From JACJWR01 sp964474045 (lineage in GTDB: Bacteria; Actinomycetota; Actinomycetes; S36-B12; UBA10799), in the NCBI GenBank assembly GCA_964474045.1, contig CAYYRC010000003.1, positions 87,012 through 151,011 of the forward strand: 64,000 nucleotides of DNA, given 5' to 3'. How positions within the stretch are numbered: position 1 is the first letter of the stretch; each line of letters opens with the position of its first letter. Both the position numbers and the translations under genes were made by a program. Below the pieces are notes generated by a model that worked only from the letters and a program-made list of their open reading frames with translations, had not been told where the DNA came from and made no database searches. Below are positions 57,398-64,000 of this stretch, piece after piece.

Positions 57398-57500
57398 CCG
57401 CGTCTGCCGGGCGCGTGGCCGCGTCTGCCCGGCGCGTGGCCGCGTCTGCCGGGCGCGTGGGCGCGTCTGCCGGGCGCGTGGCCGCGTCTGCCCGCCGTCG
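57398..57500. repeat. 21-bp tandem repeat, four full copies and a partial one, between pgsA and the EF-G2-like gene
   Basis: The unit starting CCGCGTCTGCCGGGCGCG repeats at 57398, 57419, 57440 and 57461, with one or two changes, then decays from 57482. It lies in the divergent promoter region. In frame it would code for a seven-residue repeat on either strand, but better start codons on both sides exclude it from the proteins. Confidence 0.85.
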
Positions 57501-57527
57501 GCGGCGCCTGGGCACCACACTGGTGGG

Positions 57528-58649
57528 GTGCACCAGCCATCAGCGTCCGCGCAAGAACCGACCTGGGTCCCCATCGTCGGTGTCATCGGGCCCCGCGCGG
57601 CGTCGTCGGGGGTGCTGGACGCGATCGCTGAGGCCGGGGGCGCCGCGGTCGACATCGTGGCCGAGATCTGCGGCGGCCGGGCGTCGGCGCCCGGCACAGA
57701 GGGCGCCGGCAGCGGGCCGCTGCCCCTCGGCGGGGAGTGGACCATCCGCGCCACGCTTGCGGCCTTGGCCTGCGATGCGCTGCTGGCCGTCCTGCCGTGC
57801 CCCGTCGGCCTCGACCCGGCCACCGCTGTCGTGTGGGAGGCCGCGGCGGAGGCCGGGCTCCCCAGGGCCGTGCTCGTGACCGGGCTGGCTGCCGAGGGCG
57901 CACCCGACTTCGAGGACCTCGCTGCCATCGCAGAGCGCGCGCTCGGCTCGGAGTGTTTGCCTGCCCGCCTGCCCGTTTGGGACGACGGGAACGTCCCGGC
58001 GGCCAGCCTGAACCTCGCCGACCTGACGATCGCCGCACCGCATCCCGTGCCCGCCGACCCGGAGCATGCAGCCGTCGCCGCCCCATCCCGCGACGCGCTG
58101 GTGGCGGCGCTTTCGGTACTGGCCGATGACGCCTTCGCCGCGTCGGTGTCGGTGGGGCTGACCCCCGGCGGCGTCGACTCGGAACTGGGCGCAGCCCTGG
58201 TCCGCGGCGAGTTGGCGCCGATCTGGCCGGATACCTCTGACGGTGCCTGGGCCGGTGACCTGATGGGAGCCCTGAAGACGGGCGCCGGGGCGGGACTGCT
58301 CGCGGCGCCGGCAGATCGACTCGTGCGGCGCGACGCCCAGGGCGACCCGGGCACAGGGTCGGCCGCGGTGGTGATCGCCTCCCCCGAGCGGAACACCTGC
58401 CTGGTCAGGTCCGTCTTCGGGGAGCTGCCGGCGCAAGGTGCCGTCGTCGTCACGTGCTGCGGGCCCGACGGCCTGGGTCGCCCCCAGCCGTACCGGTCGT
58501 GGCCCACCGCGATCGAGGACCTGCCTGCGCCGGCGGCGGCGCTGGCCGGCGCCGCCGGGCTCCGGGCTGTGCGCAGCGTCATGGCAGCGCTGCCGGGCGA
58601 GGTACTCGCGGATAGCCAGACGTGGCTGCTGCCAGCGGCGCAGGACTAG
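57528..58649 (+). CDS. EF-G2-derived protein lacking GTPase motifs (pseudo-GTPase)
   Basis: The 373-residue protein lines up by eye with the first half of actinobacterial EF-G2 (FusA2). Matches run in order: PIVGVIGPRAASSGVLDAI where the P-loop should be, ALACDALLAVLPCPVGLDPATAVVWE, GLPRAVLVTGL (for the G4 T-K-L-D region), ALVAALSVLADDAFAASV, GELAPIWP, and domain II-like NTCLVRSVFGELPAQGAVVV. P-loop Gly-Lys-Thr/Ser, DTPG and K-L-D are lost, and the rest of EF-G2 is absent. There are no frameshifts over 1.1 kb, so it seems maintained. The GTG start avoids the tandem repeat. The role is unknown. Confidence 0.7.
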   Translation: MHQPSASAQEPTWVPIVGVIGPRAASSGVLDAIAEAGGAAVDIVAEICGGRASAPGTEGAGSGPLPLGGEWTIRATLAALACDALLAVLPCPVGLDPATAVVWEAAAEAGLPRAVLVTGLAAEGAPDFEDLAAIAERALGSECLPARLPVWDDGNVPAASLNLADLTIAAPHPVPADPEHAAVAAPSRDALVAALSVLADDAFAASVSVGLTPGGVDSELGAALVRGELAPIWPDTSDGAWAGDLMGALKTGAGAGLLAAPADRLVRRDAQGDPGTGSAAVVIASPERNTCLVRSVFGELPAQGAVVVTCCGPDGLGRPQPYRSWPTAIEDLPAPAAALAGAAGLRAVRSVMAALPGEVLADSQTWLLPAAQD

Positions 58650-58666
58650 TCCGCCTGACCATCAGC

Positions 58667-59527
58667 TCAGTGCACCGGCGGCAGATAGTCCTCCAGCCGG
58701 GCGATCGTGTAGCCCTGGGCGTGGATGTTGTCGATCAGCGCCTGCAGATGTCCCGGCAGGTCCCAGCGGAAGTGCGTCAGGATGATCTCGCCGGGGCGCA
58801 GGGCGTTGCCGACCTGGTAGATCAGCTTGTCCGACGGCAGGGTGGCGCTCCACATGACCACGTAGTCCAGCCCGCAGTCCCCGGCGGCAGCCAGGGTGGC
58901 GCTGCTGTACTCGCCGTACGGCGGGCGGAGCATCCACGGGGTCTGCCCGGTGTTGGCCGCGGACAGCTGCGACTCGGAGCAGATCTCCTGGGCCTGCGCT
59001 GAGCGGCTGAGGTTGCGCAGGGACGGGTGGTTGACCGTGTGGTTCTGGATGGTGCCGAGTTCGGTCATGCCGTGCCAGTAGCCCCAGTTGGCCGCCCCGT
59101 AGCGGCCGGCCAGGAACACCGTCACCGGGACCGCGTTCCGCTCGATGACCTCCCGGATCTTCGGGTCCGCCACCTCGCCGTCATCGATGGTGAGGAACAC
59201 GACCTTGTCCGTCGTGTCGACCTTGGTGATGAGCTGCGCCGGGCCCCGCGGGTGCAGCGACGGGTCCGCCGTCGGCAGCGGCTTGGTGACAGCGACATGG
59301 GCCTGGACCGCGACCGTCGTCCCGCCGCGGGCGCTGCCGCCGTCGATCCCGACTTGCTCGGCGAGGGTCGCCGGCCGCGCGTCGGCCAGGGCGCTCGCCG
59401 TCGGCACCGAGGCGATGGCCAGCACGCCCAGGACGATCGCAGCGCCCAGCGCGCGGCGCCGGTGGGGCGCCGTCCACCGCCGCGAAGGGGTGTGTCTGGC
59501 GACACGGGGGGACTTCTCGGGCATCAC
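58667..59527 (-). CDS. Exported polysaccharide deacetylase (NodB domain, CE4)
   Basis: The 286-residue protein has a twin-Arg-like basic N-terminus and a signal helix (about 25-48), then a NodB domain: TIDDG (113-117; the usual Phe is Ile, Asp115 as base), NHTVNHP (H163, H167 zinc ligands), RPPYG (Arg201) and ILTHF near the end. It may deacetylate peptidoglycan or another N-acetyl polymer at the wall. Convergent with the EF-G2-like gene, 17 nt between stops. Confidence 0.88.
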   Translation of the reverse strand: MMPEKSPRVARHTPSRRWTAPHRRRALGAAIVLGVLAIASVPTASALADARPATLAEQVGIDGGSARGGTTVAVQAHVAVTKPLPTADPSLHPRGPAQLITKVDTTDKVVFLTIDDGEVADPKIREVIERNAVPVTVFLAGRYGAANWGYWHGMTELGTIQNHTVNHPSLRNLSRSAQAQEICSESQLSAANTGQTPWMLRPPYGEYSSATLAAAGDCGLDYVVMWSATLPSDKLIYQVGNALRPGEIILTHFRWDLPGHLQALIDNIHAQGYTIARLEDYLPPVH

Positions 59528-59576
59528 CCAAGCGTACCCATCCCCGCCGTCGGCCTCGCAGGCGCGAGCGGGCAGC

Positions 59577-60221
59577 TCAGGCAGGCCAGTACTCGGCTAT
59601 GAGGTCGCGGGTCTGCTCCAGCAGCATCGGCATGGTCTTGGTCCCGCCCACGATCGGCATGAAGTTGATGTCGCCGCGCCAGCGCGGGACGACGTGCTGG
59701 TGCAAGTGGTCTGCCACGCCGGCACCGGCGATCTTGCCCTGGTTCATGCCGATGTTGAAGCCCTGCGGCCCGGCCGCCGCACGCAGCGCCACCATGCTGC
59801 GCTGGGTGAGGTCGGCGACCTCGTCGATCTCGGCCGCGTCCAGCTGGGTGTAGTCCGCGACGTGGCGGTAGGGGCAGACGAGCAGGTGGCCGGAGTTGTA
59901 GGGGTAGAGGTTGAGCACCACGAACGCGACGCGGCCTCTGTGCACGATGAGCGACTCCGGCTCGGACATGCTCGGCACCCGGCAGAACGGGCAGGCGGGC
60001 TCCTCGGGCTCCCCGGGCTCGGCGTTGGCGCTGCGGATGTACTGCAGCCGATGCGGGGTCCATAGCCGGTCCCACTTGTCCTGGCCCGCGCCCGGGGCTG
60101 CGCCGACGCCGCCGGGGACCACCTGGGCCTCCGGGATGCCGGGGAACACCTCGTCGGCATCGACATCCTCGCCGATGAGCGGGCCGGACCCCTGGGGGTC
60201 GTGTCCCAGCTGTCCGGACAT
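59577..60221 (-). CDS. HIT-family nucleotide hydrolase/transferase
   Basis: The 214-residue protein has an acidic/Gly-Pro-rich N-terminus (1-45), CPFC (half of a zinc site), NLYPYNSGHLLVCPYRHV and the histidine triad HLHQHVVPRW. Such proteins act on diadenosine polyphosphates or AMP derivatives; the actinobacterial copy is regularly next to thrS and pgsA. The ATG shares one base with the thrS stop (TGATG). All triad residues are intact. Confidence 0.9.
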   Translation of the reverse strand: MSGQLGHDPQGSGPLIGEDVDADEVFPGIPEAQVVPGGVGAAPGAGQDKWDRLWTPHRLQYIRSANAEPGEPEEPACPFCRVPSMSEPESLIVHRGRVAFVVLNLYPYNSGHLLVCPYRHVADYTQLDAAEIDEVADLTQRSMVALRAAAGPQGFNIGMNQGKIAGAGVADHLHQHVVPRWRGDINFMPIVGGTKTMPMLLEQTRDLIAEYWPA

Positions 60222-62236
60222 CAGACCTGCTCCTTGCTCGCGATGACCCCGGCCACCCGCTCGATCGCCCCCGCGACCGGGATGCCGTTGTCCTGCTGGC
60301 CGTCGCGCAGCCGGAATGACACCGCGCCGTTTGCCATGTCCTCGTCGCCGGCGATCATGATGAACGGCACCTTGGACTTCGTGGCGTTGCGGATCTTCTT
60401 GGGCATTCGGTCGGCCGACGCGTCGACCTCCACCCGGATCCCGCGAGCCCGCATGGCCTGGGCGACCGACTCCAGGTACTCCACGTGCGCGTCGGACACG
60501 GGCACCCCGACCACCTGCACCGGCGCCAGCCAGGGCGGGAACGCGCCGTTGTAGTGCTCCAGCAGCACCGCGAAGAATCGTTCGATGGACCCGAAAAGTG
60601 CCCGGTGGATCATCACCGGCCGCTGCTTGCTGCCATCGGCAGCGGTGTATTCCAGGTCGAAGCGCTGCGGCAGCTGGAAGTCCACCTGGATGGTCGACAT
60701 CTGCCACGACCGGCCCAGGGCGTCCTTGGCCTGCACAGAGATCTTGGGTCCGTAGAAAGCCGCCCCGCCGGGATCGAGCACGAGGTCCAGGCCCTGCGCC
60801 TCGGCCGCGGACCGCAGCGCCTCCGTCGCCGCCTCCCACTCGGAGTCCTCGCCGACGGACTTGTCGGGGTCGCGGGTGGACAGCTCCAGCTCGAAGTCGT
60901 CCAGGCCGTAGTCGCGCAGCAGGTCCAGCACGAACGACAGCAGGTTGGCCAGCTCGCCGGGCATCTGCTCAGGGGTGCAGTAGATGTGCGCGTCGTCCTG
61001 GGTGAAGCCGCGGGCGCGGGTCAGGCCGTGCACCACGCCGGACTTCTCGTAGCGGTACACGGTGCCGAACTCGAACAGCCGCAGCGGCAGCTCCCGGTAG
61101 GAGCGGCCCCGGGCGTCGAAGATCAGGTTGTGCATGGGGCAGTTCATGGGCTTCAGGTAGTAGTCCTGCCCGGGCTTGCGCACTTCCCCGTCATCGTCGT
61201 ACTCGGCGTCCAGGTGCATGGGCGGGTACATGCCCTCGCGGTACCAGTCCAGGTGGCCGGAGGTCTCGAAGAGGCCGCCCTTGGTGATGTGCGGAGTGTT
61301 GACGAAGTCGTAGCCCGCCTCCTCGTGGCGACGTCGCGAGTACTCCTCCATCTCACGCCGGATCACGCCGCCCTTGGGGTGGAAGACCGCCAGGCCGGAG
61401 CCGATCTGCTCCGGGAAGCTGAAGAGGTCAAGCTCCGCGCCCAGGCGCCGGTGGTCGCGCTTGGCGGCCTCGGCCAGGAAGTCCAGGTAGCCCCGCATCG
61501 CGTCCTTGTCCGGCCAGGCGGTGCCGTAGATCCGCTGCAGCTGTGGGTTGCGCTCGTCGGACAGCCAGTACACCGCGGCGCTGCGCATGAGCTTGAAGGC
61601 GTTGGCCGGGATGTACCGGGTGGTCGGTACGTGCGGGCCTCGGCAGAGGTCGGTCCACACAGTCTGATCGCGGCGGTCGACGTTGTCGTACATGGTCAGC
61701 TGCTCGCCGCCGACCTCCATGATGTCCGGGTCGGGCTCATCGGCGAAGGCTCCGCCCGGCCCGCCCTTCTTGCTGATCAGCTGTAGCTTGTACGGCTGGA
61801 ACTCCAGCTCCGTGCGCGCCTCGTCGTCGGTCACCGGGCGCCGGACGAAGCGCTGCCCACTCTTGATGATGGCCTGCATGCGCTTCTCCAGGGCGGCCAG
61901 GTCCTCCGGGGTGAAGGGGCGCTCGACGCCGAAGTCGTAGTAGAAGCCGTCGGCGATCGGCGGGCCGATGCCCAGCTTGGCGTCGGGGTCGACCGATTGC
62001 ACTGCCTGCGCCAGCACGTGCGCGCAGGAGTGGCGCAGAACTGCCAAGCCCTCGGGCTCGTCGATGGTGACCGCCTCGACGCGGTCGCCGTCGCGTAGCG
62101 TCGCGTCGAGGTCGCGCAGCTCGCCGTTGACCCGGGCAACGACGACCGAGCGGTCATCGAACAGCCGCTCGGCCGTGGCGCCGTCGGGCAACTCGCTGGC
62201 GACGGCCTCGGGTCCAACGAGGACTGTGATCGACAC
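60221..62236 (-). CDS. thrS: Threonyl-tRNA synthetase
   Basis: The 671-residue class II enzyme has a TGS domain, the editing domain with HSCAHVLAQAV (zinc-like His pair), the catalytic domain (CRGPHVPTTR, PMNCPMHN with zinc Cys, GLTRARGFTQDDAHIYC motif 2, ALFGSIERFFAVLLEHYNGAFP motif 3) and the anticodon domain. The GTG at 62236 is preferred because GGAGGTACC lies upstream; a Met 10 codons earlier is possible. No T-box is visible in its leader. It is coupled to the HIT gene. Confidence 0.95.
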   Translation of the reverse strand: MSITVLVGPEAVASELPDGATAERLFDDRSVVVARVNGELRDLDATLRDGDRVEAVTIDEPEGLAVLRHSCAHVLAQAVQSVDPDAKLGIGPPIADGFYYDFGVERPFTPEDLAALEKRMQAIIKSGQRFVRRPVTDDEARTELEFQPYKLQLISKKGGPGGAFADEPDPDIMEVGGEQLTMYDNVDRRDQTVWTDLCRGPHVPTTRYIPANAFKLMRSAAVYWLSDERNPQLQRIYGTAWPDKDAMRGYLDFLAEAAKRDHRRLGAELDLFSFPEQIGSGLAVFHPKGGVIRREMEEYSRRRHEEAGYDFVNTPHITKGGLFETSGHLDWYREGMYPPMHLDAEYDDDGEVRKPGQDYYLKPMNCPMHNLIFDARGRSYRELPLRLFEFGTVYRYEKSGVVHGLTRARGFTQDDAHIYCTPEQMPGELANLLSFVLDLLRDYGLDDFELELSTRDPDKSVGEDSEWEAATEALRSAAEAQGLDLVLDPGGAAFYGPKISVQAKDALGRSWQMSTIQVDFQLPQRFDLEYTAADGSKQRPVMIHRALFGSIERFFAVLLEHYNGAFPPWLAPVQVVGVPVSDAHVEYLESVAQAMRARGIRVEVDASADRMPKKIRNATKSKVPFIMIAGDEDMANGAVSFRLRDGQQDNGIPVAGAIERVAGVIASKEQV

Positions 62237-62405
62237 GGCTGGGTACCTCCGGTAACTGGCATCCACATCATGGGCGGGATGCGTTGATCGCGGCTGCCGA
62301 GCCGAGCCTATCGCGGCGCACTGAGGCGCCGGCGGACGTCAATTGTGTGCAAGGGCATGCGCGGGCACCTTCCCATGGCATCCCCGACGGGCGACACTTG
62401 TGGCA

Positions 62406-63074
62406 ATGACTCTGGAACTCCTGGGCCTGCTCGCGGGCCTGCTGCTGCTCGCATCCTCCTTCCCCCAGTTGCGGGAGGCCCTGGCCGAGGGCTCTGAGGG
62501 GGTGAGCATCGGCAGTTGGAGCATCTTCCTGGCCAGCGCCGCCGTGTGGACGGCCTACGGGCTGCACGTGGGAGCCGCCGCGGCGATCTATGCGAACGCC
62601 GGCGGGGTGATCGCCTTCGGGATCCTGGTGGGCGCCTTGGTTCGGATCCGGTCGGGCAGCTCACTGCTGACGCTGCTGGTCCCGGTGGCCGTGGCGGCTC
62701 TGATCGGTGCGGCGATGCTGGCGCCCACGGCGCTCGTGGGCGTGGCGGGCGTGGTCCTCGGGGTGTGCCTCGCCGTACCGCAACTGGTGCTGTCGTGGCG
62801 GACGCGGCGCGAGCCCTCGCAGGTCTCCGTCGCGGCGTGGGCCCTGGTGGTGACCGGGCAGGTGCTGTGGCTCGCCTACGGCATCCTGCGCCCCGACGCG
62901 GCCATCATCGTGGTTAACGCGATCTCGCTGTTGGCCACCGGGGGTGTGCTGGTCCTGGCGCTGCTGGGCCACCGGCGGGAACTGCCGTCGGAGTCGGCGG
63001 CTGCCCCGCCCCCTGCCGAAACGGCCGCCGATGTCGGCGCCCTGACTCCTGGAGGACCCCATGGCCGCCCCTGA
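62406..63074 (+). CDS. Seven-helix SWEET-like (tandem SemiSWEET/PQ-loop) membrane protein
   Basis: The 222-residue protein has two matching three-helix halves and a linking helix. Half 1 has P20-Q21, W48-TAYG-52, N64-A65; half 2 has P125-Q126, W155-LAYG-159, N171-A172. The W-to-N distance is 16 in both. Helix 4 (about 86-106) joins them, giving the 3-1-3 layout of eukaryotic SWEET sugar facilitators, while most bacterial homologs are single three-helix SemiSWEETs. The last 30 residues are a soluble Pro/Ala tail. It overlaps the next gene by 14 nt. Sugar transport is inferred. Confidence 0.8.
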   Translation: MTLELLGLLAGLLLLASSFPQLREALAEGSEGVSIGSWSIFLASAAVWTAYGLHVGAAAAIYANAGGVIAFGILVGALVRIRSGSSLLTLLVPVAVAALIGAAMLAPTALVGVAGVVLGVCLAVPQLVLSWRTRREPSQVSVAAWALVVTGQVLWLAYGILRPDAAIIVVNAISLLATGGVLVLALLGHRRELPSESAAAPPPAETAADVGALTPGGPHGRP

Positions 63075-63963
63075 CGCCCCGCTCGACGAAGCCGATCGTT
63101 CGCGCCTCTACGGAACCGGTGACGACAACCCCCTTCAGCCGCTGCTGCGCGCCGCCGAAAGTGGGGACACTGCGGCAATGGTCAAGCTGGGGGCACTGAC
63201 CCACGACGCCGGCGAGCGGGCAGAGTCGCGCCGCTGGTTCGAGCGGGCCGCGGCCGACGGCGACGCGCAGGCGATGTTCGCTCTGGCCGGCATGTGCCTT
63301 GCCGAGGACGACGAGCAGGCGGCCATGGGGTGGCTCGCGGCGGCGTCGGACCAGGGGCACAGCGGCGCGATGGTGAACCTCGGGGCCTTCGCCGCGGCCG
63401 CCGGCGACCTGGAGCTGGCAGCAGACCGCTGGGAACGCGCCGCCGAGCTGGGCGATGCGTTCGCCATGACCAACCTGGGCACCCTCGCCGCGGATCGTGG
63501 CGATGCCGCCGCCGCCTCGGACTGGTGGACCAAGGCCGCCGACCTGGGCGACACCGATGCCATGTGCGCGCTCGCCGACGCCGCCCACGTGGATGGGGAC
63601 TCAGTCGCCGCCCAGGAGTGGTGGCGCAAGGCCGCACAGCACGGCGACCCCGGGGCGATGTACACGTTGGGCTCGATCGAGCATGAGGCGGGCGACGCAG
63701 CAGCGACGCACCGCTGGTGGCTCGCCGCCGCGGAGCACGGAAACACGAGCGCCATGGTGAACCTCGGTGTGCTGCTGCAGCAGGGTGGGCGCAGCGCCGA
63801 GGCCCGGGAGATCTGGCTGGAGGCGGCAGACCTCGGAGACCCCGCGGCGATGTCCAACCTGGCCGCGCTCGCCGACCTGGAGCAGAACGCCGACGGCGCC
63901 CGCGAATGGCGCGACCGGGCAGCGGCGGCAGCACCATCGGTGGCCCCACCGGACGCGTGCTAG
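63061..63963 (+). CDS. Sel1-like repeat protein
   Basis: The 300-residue soluble protein is built of about seven repeats of 36 residues with the pattern A-x-W-[WL]-x-x-A-A-x-x-G-[DN]-x-x-A-M-x-x-L-G. This is a Sel1-like array, an alpha-solenoid used for protein binding. No signal peptide or enzyme domain is seen, so it is likely cytoplasmic. GGAGGACCCC precedes the ATG, and it overlaps the SWEET-like gene, so the two are co-translated. The partner is unknown. Confidence 0.85.
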   Translation: MAAPDAPLDEADRSRLYGTGDDNPLQPLLRAAESGDTAAMVKLGALTHDAGERAESRRWFERAAADGDAQAMFALAGMCLAEDDEQAAMGWLAAASDQGHSGAMVNLGAFAAAAGDLELAADRWERAAELGDAFAMTNLGTLAADRGDAAAASDWWTKAADLGDTDAMCALADAAHVDGDSVAAQEWWRKAAQHGDPGAMYTLGSIEHEAGDAAATHRWWLAAAEHGNTSAMVNLGVLLQQGGRSAEAREIWLEAADLGDPAAMSNLAALADLEQNADGAREWRDRAAAAAPSVAPPDAC

Positions 63964-63976
63964 CCTCATGCCCGCA

Positions 63977-64000
63977 GGGCGATTAGCGCAGTGGTAGCGC
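63977..64000 (+). tRNA. 5' end of a tRNA (probably tRNA-Val), cut by the window end
   Basis: The last 24 bases read GGGCGAT-TA-GCGC-AGTGGTA-GCGC, which is a complete acceptor 5' strand and D arm of a tRNA. In actinobacteria this start is common in tRNA-Val genes, but the anticodon lies outside the window. It follows the Sel1 gene by 13 nt on the same strand. Confidence 0.75.

Noticed and set aside
57398..57500. CRISPR array
   Set aside because: Units are directly adjacent with no spacers and no cas genes are in the window. The same holds for 52164-52219.
57378..57527. N-terminal extension of the EF-G2-like protein made of GRVCRAR-type repeats
   Set aside because: It comes from the 21-bp tandem array. 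The GTG at 57528 starts the region that aligns with EF-G2.
62237..62405. T-box or other leader riboswitch for thrS
   Set aside because: No specifier stem, T-box sequence or terminator/antiterminator pair could be recognised.

Overview
The window is about 70% GC and comes from an actinobacterium. It carries an actinobacterial phosphatidylinositol-mannoside block (PI synthase, PatA-like acyltransferase, PimA-like mannosyltransferase), an ANTAR response regulator of the PdtaR type, DUF349, DUF6167 and GAP-family proteins, an AbiEi-like protein with a Vsr-like C-terminus, many GTG starts and many 1-, 4- or 8-nt stop/start overlaps. Most of it is a conserved housekeeping backbone read on the minus strand. 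The order cannot be fixed from the sequence alone.

Layout. 1-2088: end of a branched-chain amino-acid (Liv) transporter operon. 2089-3512: a dispersed repeat and an AbiEi-like/nuclease-like orphan. 3651-5831: Liv-type binding lipoprotein, PdtaR-like regulator and an unusual short tRNA-Leu(CAA). 5874-11321: nusB, efp, pepQ, aroQ, aroB, aroK, aroC (shikimate pathway; aroE is at 27109). 11398-27029: type IV pilus locus (pilB, pilT, pilC ... pilX-like, pilD, pilM, pilN, pilO). It is interrupted by unrelated cargo: a three-domain beta-1,3-glucanase, a regulator, a Ni/Co transporter, and a GAP-family gene fused to the tail of a minor pilin. No major pilin gene is present. 27109-36740: aroE, mltG, ruvX, alaS, DUF6167, aspS, hisS, with a VanX-like dipeptidase on the other strand. 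36737-39857: MBL hydrolase, a doubly truncated MFS pseudogene, TetR, cupin. 40102-49420: DUF349, relA, secF, secD, yajC, ruvB, ruvA, ruvC. 49545-57342: WS/DGAT, yebC, pdxT, pdxS, LemA-like, pimA, patA, pgsA. 57528-64000: an EF-G2-derived pseudo-GTPase, polysaccharide deacetylase, HIT protein, thrS, a seven-helix SWEET-like protein, a Sel1-repeat protein and the 5' end of a tRNA.

Two intergenic repeat families stand out. R1 has three copies of about 160 bp (2171, 18541, 22190). R2 has two copies of about 66 bp (37514, 52071). Both are built as forward-forward-reverse-reverse units that can fold into nested hairpins. In R1 the units and their spacing are conserved while the sequence between units has diverged. 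Two R1 copies lie in the cargo segment of the pilus locus. One R2 copy lies just past the truncated 3' end of the MFS pseudogene, and the other sits among tandem repeats between yebC and pdxT.

The strongest candidates for undescribed biology are the R1/R2 elements, the GAP-minor-pilin chimera with loss of the pilin genes, the EF-G2-like protein that has lost its GTPase motifs, the class-I-sized tRNA-Leu, and the bacterial seven-helix SWEET-like protein overlapping a Sel1 protein. All product names rest on motif reading by eye; no database search was run.
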